Shown: piece by piece, positions 6,362 to 12,254 of the stretch
How the letters are laid out: every line of letters begins with the position of its first letter
Position numbering within the stretch: the stretch's first letter is position 1
Assembly (NCBI GenBank): GCA_023451265.1
Contig: JAEYAG010000198.1
Span: 1-15,483, forward strand
Length of the DNA: 15,483 nt
DNA from: Actinomycetes bacterium
GTDB lineage: Bacteria; Actinomycetota; Actinomycetes; Actinomycetales; Microbacteriaceae
Direction: 5' to 3'
Made by a program: the position numbers and the translations under genes
Notes under the pieces: model-generated
Databases searched by the model: none
Told to the model about the DNA's origin: nothing
Seen by the model: the letters and a program-made list of their open reading frames with translations, nothing else

Positions 6362-7465
6362 TCAGCGGTCGGGCAGGAGGCAGGTGGGTGTCGGCGCGTC
6401 GACGCGGTGGCGCACCCGCCCGGGCACGCCGGTGCGCTCGTCGATCGTGAGCGAGACGATCTCGTCGGAGCGCTGACCGGCGACGAGCACGGTGTCGCGC
6501 GCGATGACGTGGTGGCGGGGCCAGTCGACACCCGACTCCACCAGCGCGACCGGTGACAGCGCATCGCCGTCACCGCCCACGCGGACGGTCGCGAGCGTAT
6601 TGCTGCCACGGATGCCGACGACGGCATACTGCGCGTCGCGGGTGAGGGCGATCTCGGCGGCGAAGTCGGCGCCGACCCGCGTGCCGGGCAGCGGCACGCC
6701 GCCGACCAGGATGAGCGCTCCGCCGGGAGCCGGGCGCAGCACGAACACCTCGTTCGAGTGCTCCGTCACGACGTAGAGGTGCCCGCTCGGGTGCCAGACG
6801 CTGTGCCGCGGACCGGTGCCGGTGGGGAGGGTGACGCGGTGGCGTTCGGCCAGCGCGTCACCGCGCACTTCCCACGCGCGCACGAGGTCGAGGCCCAGCT
6901 CGATCGTGACGAGCCCCGCGGGCGTGAACCGGGCCTGGTGCGCGTGCGGGGTGGGAGGCTCGCCGGCATGCCCGGGAGCACCCGACAGGCCTGGCATGTC
7001 CGGCAGACCCGGCAGAGCCGACATGCCCGGAAGGCCCGGCGCGGGTTGATCGGGGGCCGGCGCGGCGACGGGCGCCGCGGGGCGGCCCGCGGCATCCACC
7101 GCCACCCGCACGACCCGCCCATCGCCGTAGCACGACGCGATGAGCGATCGCCCGTCGGGCGCGACGGCGAGATGGCAGACGAGCTCCCCGACCGGGACCG
7201 GATCGCCGAGCGGCGCGAACGCCTCCTCACCGGTGCGGCGGAACGCCTGGACGGATCCGGCGTGCTCCTGCGCCGCGTAGACGACGTCGAGGGTGGGATG
7301 CCACGCGAGCCACGACGGCGACGCGGAGGCCGCCGCGGTCCCGGCCCACCGCAGCATCCCGCCGGCGAGCACCTCGTCGGGCGCCCCCGCGTGCAGCACG
7401 CCGATCCCGTCGGCACGGCCGTCCATGTCGGCGGTGTAGCCGCCCAGGAAGAATCTCACCGGCAT
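6362..7465 (-). CDS. Lactonase-family beta-propeller protein (PF10282-type)
   Basis: This 367-residue protein belongs to the 7-bladed beta-propeller lactonase family, which includes 6-phosphogluconolactonase (YbhE/Pgl type) as well as unassigned members. Diagnostic pieces are FLGGYT at the N-terminus, SWLAWHPTLDVVYAAQE (51-67), HAHQARFTPAG (174-184), GPRHSVWHPSGHLYVVTE (218-235) and LVAGQRSDEIVSL near the end. A Pro/Gly/Met-rich insert (about 129-172) breaks the propeller. ATG 7465 starts the family-typical FLGGYT; the frame extends upstream to 7576, but that stretch is Arg/Pro-rich and contains the purA-proximal hairpin. No strong Shine-Dalgarno is visible, so the downstream GTG at 7459 remains possible. 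There is no signal peptide, so it is probably cytoplasmic. It lies downstream of purA but is likely transcribed separately. Confidence 0.85.
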   Translation of the reverse strand: MPVRFFLGGYTADMDGRADGIGVLHAGAPDEVLAGGMLRWAGTAAASASPSWLAWHPTLDVVYAAQEHAGSVQAFRRTGEEAFAPLGDPVPVGELVCHLAVAPDGRSLIASCYGDGRVVRVAVDAAGRPAAPVAAPAPDQPAPGLPGMSALPGLPDMPGLSGAPGHAGEPPTPHAHQARFTPAGLVTIELGLDLVRAWEVRGDALAERHRVTLPTGTGPRHSVWHPSGHLYVVTEHSNEVFVLRPAPGGALILVGGVPLPGTRVGADFAAEIALTRDAQYAVVGIRGSNTLATVRVGGDGDALSPVALVESGVDWPRHHVIARDTVLVAGQRSDEIVSLTIDERTGVPGRVRHRVDAPTPTCLLPDR

Positions 7466-7503
7466 CCGCCAGCCATCGCCCCGCGCCGGGGGTGGCCCGG
7501 GGC

Positions 7504-7566
7504 GAGGCGATCTGCCGAGGCGAGGAGGTTTCCGGCGCGATCGTCCTCGGCTGGGCAGATCGCCTC
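7504..7566 (-). terminator. Stem-loop after purA
   Basis: GAGGCGATCTGCC (7504-7516) and GGCAGATCGCCTC (7554-7566) are a perfect 13-bp inverted repeat with a 37-base loop. A second pair, GCCGAGG (7514-7520) with CCTCGGC (7545-7551), offers an alternative extension. It starts about 40 bases past the purA stop and about 40 bases before the lactonase start. No T-run follows on the minus strand, so termination is inferred. Confidence 0.5.
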
Positions 7567-7606
7567 CCGGCGGCAAACGCCTCGCACGGCCACGTCCGTG
7601 ACCGCG

Positions 7607-8893
7607 TCAGTCGACGAGGTCGTGGCGCACGATGACGGCGTCGCGCGCCGCGCCCACGCCGATCACCGAGATGCGGGTGCCGCTCATCTCCTCGAGGGCG
7701 AGCACGTAGTCCTGGGCCTCCAGGGGCAACTCGTCGAAGGTGCGGGCGCCGGAGATGTCCTGCGTCCAGCCGGGGAAGTACTCCAGGATCGGCTTCGCGT
7801 GGTGGAAGTCGGTCTGGTTGACCGGCACCTCGTCGAAGCGCTGCCCGTCGACGTCGTAGGCGACGCACACCGGAATCTGGTCGAGGCCGGTGAGGATGTC
7901 GAGCTTGGTGAGCACGAGGTCGGTGATGCCGTTGATGCGGGTCGCGTACCGGGTGATCGGCGCGTCGTACCAGCCGACGCGGCGCGGGCGCCCTGTCGTG
8001 GTGCCGAACTCGAAGCCGCGCTTGCGCAGCCACTCGCCCTGCTCGTCGAACAGCTCGGTGGGGAACGGCCCCGACCCGACACGGGTCGTGTAGGCCTTGA
8101 CGATCCCGACGATCCGGTCGAGCCGGTTCGGCCCGACGCCGGAGCCCGTCGAGGCGCCGCCGGCGGTGGCCGACGACGACGTCACGAACGGGTAGGTGCC
8201 GTGGTCGACGTCGAGCATCGTGGCCTGGCCGCCCTCGAAGACGACGACGTCCCCGGCATCCAACGCCCGGTTCAGCAGCAGACCGGTGTCGCACACCATG
8301 GGCCGCAGCCGCTCGACGTAGCTGAGCAGGTCGTCGACGATCTCGTCGACGGTGATGGCGCGGCGGTTGAACACCTTCACGAGCAGGTGGTTCTTCTGAT
8401 CGAGGGCGCCCTCGACCTTCTGGCGCAGGATGTTCTCGTCGAAGAGGTCCTGGATGCGGATGCCGACACGGTTGATCTTGTCGGCGTAGGTCGGCCCGAT
8501 GCCGCGGCCGGTCGTGCCGATCATGCGCTTGCCGAGGAAGCGCTCGGTGACCTTGTCGAGCGTGCGGTGGTACTGCGTGATGACGTGCGCGTTGGCGCTG
8601 ATCTTGAGGCGCGAGGTGTCGAGGCCCCGGGCGTTGAGGGCTTCGATCTCGGCGAAGAGCACCTCGAGGTCGACGACGACGCCGTTGCCGATGACGGCGT
8701 TCACGCCGGGCGAGAGGATGCCGGAGGGGAGAAGATGCAGGGCGTACTTCTCGTCGCCGATGACGACGGTGTGCCCGGCGTTGTTGCCGCCGTTGAACTT
8801 CACGACCCAGTCGGTGCGGTCGCCGAGCAGGTCGGTGGCCTTGCCCTTGCCCTCGTCTCCCCACTGGACGCCGACGATCACGATGCCTGGCAT
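7607..8893 (-). CDS. purA: Adenylosuccinate synthetase
   Basis: This cytoplasmic enzyme couples GTP hydrolysis to joining IMP and aspartate, giving adenylosuccinate in the AMP branch of purine synthesis. The 428-residue length is normal for the family. The GTP/IMP site shows GVQWGDEGKGK (8-18, with catalytic Asp13) and NNAGHT (37-42, with His41). Further signatures are IGTTGRGIGPTYADK (about 124-138), EGGQATMLDVDHGTYPFVTS with its SSSATAGG continuation, TTTGRPRRVGW (the aspartate/GTP loop) and LTKLDIL. The ATG at 8893 follows GGGGGAG (8900-8906) at a 6-base gap. It appears to be transcribed alone, with a hairpin before it (9024-9085) and after it (7504-7566). Nothing is missing or unusual in the gene itself. 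Confidence 0.98.
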   Translation of the reverse strand: MPGIVIVGVQWGDEGKGKATDLLGDRTDWVVKFNGGNNAGHTVVIGDEKYALHLLPSGILSPGVNAVIGNGVVVDLEVLFAEIEALNARGLDTSRLKISANAHVITQYHRTLDKVTERFLGKRMIGTTGRGIGPTYADKINRVGIRIQDLFDENILRQKVEGALDQKNHLLVKVFNRRAITVDEIVDDLLSYVERLRPMVCDTGLLLNRALDAGDVVVFEGGQATMLDVDHGTYPFVTSSSATAGGASTGSGVGPNRLDRIVGIVKAYTTRVGSGPFPTELFDEQGEWLRKRGFEFGTTTGRPRRVGWYDAPITRYATRINGITDLVLTKLDILTGLDQIPVCVAYDVDGQRFDEVPVNQTDFHHAKPILEYFPGWTQDISGARTFDELPLEAQDYVLALEEMSGTRISVIGVGAARDAVIVRHDLVD

Positions 8894-8944
8894 GAACTAC
8901 TCCCCCGTTTGCGCACGGTCATACCGCGGATGCCGTTACACCCC

Positions 8945-8950
8945 ATCCTA
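8945..8950 (-). promoter_or_regulatory. Candidate -10 box for purA
   Basis: On the minus strand TAGGAT lies about 50 bases before the purA ATG, leaving room for a leader of some 45 bases with its Shine-Dalgarno sequence. No clear -35 hexamer is found 16-18 bases upstream, so this is a weak call based on TAnnnT alone. Confidence 0.35.
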
Positions 8951-9023
8951 TCGAGACGCGCCCCTGCGCCCATCCCGCCGGTCGCGGCACGGGCAGCCTC
9001 GGACGGAACGACATCATCGACAC

Positions 9024-9085
9024 AGGGAAAATCGCCGAAACAGGACGTGTGAGCGCTCACCCATCCTGTCTCGGTGATTTCTCCT
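9024..9085 (-). terminator. Long stem-loop after the aldo/keto reductase pair
   Basis: A 62-base imperfect palindrome is centred at 9054/9055. The arms include AAATCGCCGA and ACAGGA on the left and TCCTGT and TCGGTGATTT on the right, with only five unpaired positions out of 31 apart from G-T pairs. It begins about 40 bases after the reductase stop, and on the minus strand it ends in GATTTTCCC, a short T-run, which fits a rho-independent terminator. The centre GTGAGCGCTCAC also resembles a LacI-family operator, so a second role is possible. Confidence 0.65.
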
Positions 9086-9125
9086 TGCTTCGTGACGGGG
9101 GCGGATGCATCGCCGCGGCCGGCGC

Positions 9126-10139
9126 TCAGGCGAGGCGCGTCTTCGGCGACACCTCGTACGTGCCGGCCGGGTCGGTGTTCGCGACTCCGGCGAGCGCCGC
9201 GTCGATCGCCTGCATGATCGCCGGCTCGAGCACGACGCCGGACGCCTTCACGGTGTCGGCGAGCTGCTCGGGGCGTGAGGCACCCACCAGCGCCGCGGCG
9301 ACGTTCGGGTTCTGCAGCACCCACGCGATCGCCAGCTGCGGCATGGTGAGCCCCGCCTCGGCGGCGATCGGCTTCAGCTTCTGCACCGCGGTGAGCACCT
9401 CGTCGCGCAGCCACCCCTTGATGAAGTTCGCGCCGCTCTTCTCGTCGGTGGCGCGGGAGCCCTCCGGCACCGGCTGACCGGGCAGGTACTTGCCCGACAG
9501 CACGCCCTGCGCCATCGGGGACCAGACGATCTGCGAGATGCCGAGCTCCTCCGAGGCCGGCACGACCTTGCCCTCGATGACGCGGTGGAGCATCGAGTAC
9601 TGCGGCTGGTTCGACACGAGCTGGAACTTCAGCTCCTTCGCGAGCACTGCGCCCTCGCGCAGCTGCTCGGCGGTCCATTCGCTGACGCCGATGTAGAGCG
9701 CCTTGCCCTGGCGGACGATGTCGGCGAACGCCTGCATCGTCTCTTCGAGCGGGGTCTCGTAGTCGAACCGGTGCGCCTGGTACAGGTCGACGTAGTCGAC
9801 GTTCAGCCGCCGCAGCGACCCGTGGATGCCGTCGAAGATGTGCTTGCGCGAGAGACCGGTGTCGTTAGGCCCCATCGGGCCGATCGGGAAGTAGACCTTC
9901 GTGAAGATCTCCAGCGACTCCCGCCGCTGCCCCTTGAGCGCCTCGGCGAGGACTTCCTCCGCGGCGGTGTTGGCGTAGGTGTCGGCGGTGTCGAACGTCG
10001 TGATCCCGGCATCCAGCGCCGCGTGCACCGTCGCGATCGCGGCGTCGTTGCCGACCTGCGAGGCGTGGGTCACCCAGTTGCCGTAGGTGATCTCCGAGAC
10101 CTTGAGGCCGCTGTTGCCGAGGTAGCGGTAGTTGACCAT
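9126..10139 (-). CDS. Aldo/keto reductase, KCNAB (potassium-channel beta)-like group
   Basis: This is a 337-residue NADPH-dependent oxidoreductase with the (beta/alpha)8 barrel of the AKR superfamily. The catalytic tetrad is visible as Asp50 and Tyr55 in FDTADTYANT, Lys81 in IFTKVYF and His123 in YQAHRFD. Cofactor-binding pieces SEWTAEQL, SNQPQYSML and WSPMAQGVLSGKY match the group that includes channel beta-subunits and L-glyceraldehyde-3-phosphate reductase. ATG 10139 follows AGGA at a 7-base gap. Its start is 33 bases after the stop of the upstream YdhF-like reductase, so the two probably form one transcript that ends at the hairpin 9024-9085. The physiological substrate cannot be read from sequence; small sugars or reactive aldehydes are typical. 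Confidence 0.93.
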   Translation of the reverse strand: MVNYRYLGNSGLKVSEITYGNWVTHASQVGNDAAIATVHAALDAGITTFDTADTYANTAAEEVLAEALKGQRRESLEIFTKVYFPIGPMGPNDTGLSRKHIFDGIHGSLRRLNVDYVDLYQAHRFDYETPLEETMQAFADIVRQGKALYIGVSEWTAEQLREGAVLAKELKFQLVSNQPQYSMLHRVIEGKVVPASEELGISQIVWSPMAQGVLSGKYLPGQPVPEGSRATDEKSGANFIKGWLRDEVLTAVQKLKPIAAEAGLTMPQLAIAWVLQNPNVAAALVGASRPEQLADTVKASGVVLEPAIMQAIDAALAGVANTDPAGTYEVSPKTRLA

Positions 10140-10172
10140 GTGTGTGTTCCTAACGTGAGTGGATGCCGGGGT

Positions 10173-11114
10173 TCAAGGCACGCGGTAGCCGGCGGCGGCG
10201 ATCAGTTCGTACCATTCCGAGCGGGTGAGGGGGATGTCGGAGCCCTGCGCGGCGCCCGCGACGCGCTCGGGCGTCGTCGTGCCGAGGATGACCTGGATGC
10301 CGGCGGGATGCCGGGTGATCCAGGCGACCGCGATCGCGATCGGCGGCACGTCGTACTTCTTGGCGAGACGGTCGATCACGGCGTTCAGCTCGGGATACTC
10401 CGGCGAGCCGAGGAAGACCCCCGTGAAGAAGCCGGCCTGGAACGGCGACCACGCCTGCAGCGTGATGTCGTGGAGCCGGCAGTAGTCGACGATGCCGCCC
10501 GCGTCGAGGGTGTACGACTGCTCGACGCCCTGCATGTTGGCGGCGAGGCCCTGTGTGATGATCGGCGCGTGCGTGATCGACAGCTGCACCTGGTTGGCGA
10601 CGATGGGCTGGCGCACCGAGCGGCGCAGCAGCTCGATCTGGCCCGGCGTGTGGTTGGAGACGCCGAAGTGGCGCACCTTGCCCGACTGCTCGAGGTGGTC
10701 GAACGCGCGGGCCACCTCGTCGGGCTCGACGAGCGCGTCGGGGCGGTGCAGCAGCAGGACGTCGAGGTAATCGGTGCGCAGCGCCTCGAGCGACGCCTCG
10801 ACCGTCGACACGATGTGCTCGTAAGAGAAGTCGAACCAGGCGACGCCGTTATCGCGGCGGATGCCGGCCTTGCTCTGCAGCGTGAAGCGCTCGCGCTCCG
10901 ACGGGCTGAGCGCGAGCGCTTCGGCGAACCGGCGCTCGCTGCCGTGCAGCTCGCCGCCGTAGATGTCGGCGTGGTCCATGAAGTCGATGCCGGCATCGCG
11001 CGCGGTGCGCACGAGGTCGCGGACCGCGTCGTCGTCGAGGTCGGCGATACGCATGAGGCCGAGGGCGACGTTCGGGACGGTGAGGTCGGTGGTTCCCAGC
11101 GGGACGCGTTTCAT
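10173..11114 (-). CDS. Aldo/keto reductase, YdhF-like
   Basis: This 313-residue reductase resembles E. coli YdhF along its length, from MDHADIYGG (46-54) through LLHRPDALVEPDEVARAF and SGKVRHFGVSN (144-154) to the C-terminal GYRVP. The catalytic tetrad is Asp47, Tyr52, Lys82 and His123. Substrates of YdhF-type enzymes are poorly known. I chose ATG 11114, which matches the family N-terminus (KRVPLGTTDLTVPNVALGL). The frame extends to 11180, but that would overlap the divergent promoter region. It is the first gene of a two-reductase operon and is divergent, with 76 bp between starts, from a LysR regulator that probably controls it. The TATCGT box just upstream suggests a leaderless or very short leader. 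Confidence 0.92.
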   Translation of the reverse strand: MKRVPLGTTDLTVPNVALGLMRIADLDDDAVRDLVRTARDAGIDFMDHADIYGGELHGSERRFAEALALSPSERERFTLQSKAGIRRDNGVAWFDFSYEHIVSTVEASLEALRTDYLDVLLLHRPDALVEPDEVARAFDHLEQSGKVRHFGVSNHTPGQIELLRRSVRQPIVANQVQLSITHAPIITQGLAANMQGVEQSYTLDAGGIVDYCRLHDITLQAWSPFQAGFFTGVFLGSPEYPELNAVIDRLAKKYDVPPIAIAVAWITRHPAGIQVILGTTTPERVAGAAQGSDIPLTRSEWYELIAAAGYRVP

Positions 11115-11121
11115 GGCTCCC

Positions 11122-11127
11122 ACGATA
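11122..11127 (-). promoter_or_regulatory. Candidate -10 box for the reductase operon
   Basis: On the minus strand TATCGT fits TAnnnT and ends 7 bases before the ATG at 11114, consistent with a leaderless transcript. TTGGAC (11152-11147) could be the -35, although its 19-base spacer is long. The GGGAG between box and start is too close for a typical ribosome site. Confidence 0.4.
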
Positions 11128-11160
11128 GGCTCGCGGCAACCGATCAGTCCAACAGGTGAA

Positions 11161-11179
11161 TGCGCTGATTTCAATCGCA
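11161..11179. promoter_or_regulatory. Candidate LysR-type operator between the divergent genes
   Basis: TGCG (11161-11164) and CGCA (11176-11179) flank an 11-base core that includes GATT-TC-AATC (11167-11176). The site overlaps a possible -10 TTCAAT (11170-11175) for the LysR gene and precedes its AAGGAG ribosome site. ATCAG (11143-11147) with CTGAT (11165-11169) is a second, wider dyad. LysR regulators commonly bind such sites to repress themselves and control the divergent gene. The position is good but the sequence match is modest. Confidence 0.4.
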
Positions 11180-11190
11180 AGGAGTGATGA

Positions 11191-12090
11191 ATGGAACTGC
11201 GTCAGCTGGAGTACTTCCTCGCCGTCGCCGAGGAGGGTCATTTCACGCGAGCCGCCGCGCTGTGCGGGGTGTCGCAGTCGGGGCTGTCGTCGGCCGTGCG
11301 CTCGCTCGAGGACGAGCTCGGCGTGGAGCTGCTGGCCCGCACGACGCGCAGCGTGCAGCTGACCGAGTCCGGCCGGGCGCTGCTGCCGTTCGCGCGCCAG
11401 GCGCTGACGCAGATCTCCGCGGGGCGCGATGCGGTGCTCGGCGCCGCGGAGCTGCTGACCGGGTCGCTGCACGTCGGGGCCGAGCAGTGCCTCGGGGTCG
11501 TCGACCCGTGCGCGCTGCTCGAGCGGTTTCACGCGCGCTTCCCCGCCGTCGACATCAACTACACGCAGGCGGGCTCGCAGGAGCTCGCCGCCGGGGTGCG
11601 CTCGGGGCAGCTCGACGTTGCGTTCGTCGCGGCGACCGACCCGGCGCCCGGGTGCCGGCGCATCGCCCTCGGCACGAGGCCGCTCGTCGTCGTGGTGCAC
11701 CCCGCGGATGCCCTCGCCGGTGCCGGCGAGGTGTCGTGGGAGCAGCTCGCGGGCCGCGAGTTCGTGGACTTCCGCCCGAACTGGGGAGCGCGGCGTCTCG
11801 TCGACGCCGCCTTCGCGTCGCGCGGCCTGGAGCGCCGCGTGCGGATCAGTGTCGACGACGTGCACACCGTGCTCGACTTCGTCGACCATGGCCTCGGCAT
11901 CGCGGTCGTGCCGCAGCATGTCGCCCAGAAGCCGCAGGCGGCGGGGCTGCGTACGCTCGATCTCCCCGAGCGCGACCGCCCGCAGTGGCAGGTCAGTGCG
12001 CTACTCGGCGCGCATGCGGGCGCCGCGGCATCTCGCTTCGTCCGCCTCATCGAGCAGCCCGCCGCCGAGCCGGCGGTCGCGCGGGTCTGA
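11191..12090 (+). CDS. LysR-family transcriptional regulator
   Basis: This 299-residue regulator has the LysR layout. The N-terminal helix-turn-helix is unmistakable: MELRQLEYFLAVAEEGHFTR followed by AALCGVSQSGLSSAVRSLE and LGVELLARTTRSVQLTESG (1-61). A linker helix leads to a periplasmic-binding-like effector domain from about 88 to 290, with LHVGAEQCLG, ELAAGVRSGQLDVAFVA and DDVHTVLDFVDHGLGIAVVP. AAGGAG (11179-11184) lies 6 bases before the ATG. It is divergent from the reductase operon, the standard arrangement for a LysR protein and its target. The effector is unknown. The last dozen residues are Ala/Pro-rich and probably disordered. Confidence 0.95.
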   Translation: MELRQLEYFLAVAEEGHFTRAAALCGVSQSGLSSAVRSLEDELGVELLARTTRSVQLTESGRALLPFARQALTQISAGRDAVLGAAELLTGSLHVGAEQCLGVVDPCALLERFHARFPAVDINYTQAGSQELAAGVRSGQLDVAFVAATDPAPGCRRIALGTRPLVVVVHPADALAGAGEVSWEQLAGREFVDFRPNWGARRLVDAAFASRGLERRVRISVDDVHTVLDFVDHGLGIAVVPQHVAQKPQAAGLRTLDLPERDRPQWQVSALLGAHAGAAASRFVRLIEQPAAEPAVARV

Positions 12091-12104
12091 GCCGATCACA
12101 GGCC

Positions 12105-12138
12105 GTCCTCCCGGGGAGCCGACCCCCCCCGGGAGGAC
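12105..12138. terminator. Stem-loop between the convergent LysR and surface-protein genes
   Basis: GTCCTCCCGGGG (12105-12116) and CCCCGGGAGGAC (12127-12138) make a perfect 12-bp stem with a 10-base loop, centred in the 56-base gap between the two stop codons. There is no T-run on either strand, so it would be a GC-rich bidirectional terminator. Confidence 0.75.
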
Positions 12139-12146
12139 CGCCGAGC

Positions 12147-12254
12147 TCAGACCTGGCGGCGCCGGCGGATCAGCAGCAGAGCCGCCCCGCCGCCCAACAG
12201 GATCACCGCGACGACGACACCTGCCGACCACAGCTGGCCTCCGGTGGCGGCCAG
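12147..12254 (-). other. Cell-wall sorting signal (LAATG, helix, basic tail)
   Basis: The protein ends with LAATGG, then a helix of about 20 residues (WSAGVVVAVILLGGGAALLL) and the tail IRRRRQV. LAxTG is the form recognised by class E sortases in high-GC Gram-positive bacteria, in place of LPxTG. The cut would fall between Thr and Gly, linking the protein to the wall. Confidence 0.88.

Noticed and set aside
6273..6476. 67-codon frame encoding the SYSITGG-type 10-residue repeats
   Set aside because: It starts inside the tandem repeat and runs antisense into the lactonase gene. GGAGGAG lies directly against the GTG, too close for normal initiation. It was kept only as a remark on the repeat.
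6758..9052. Long open plus-strand frame of 764 codons
   Set aside because: It is antisense to the lactonase-family gene and purA, has an Arg/Gly/Asp-rich unfamiliar composition and no domain, and arises from GC-rich third positions of the real genes.
9585..11159. 524-codon plus-strand frame
   Set aside because: It spans both aldo/keto reductase genes in antisense and has no family features.
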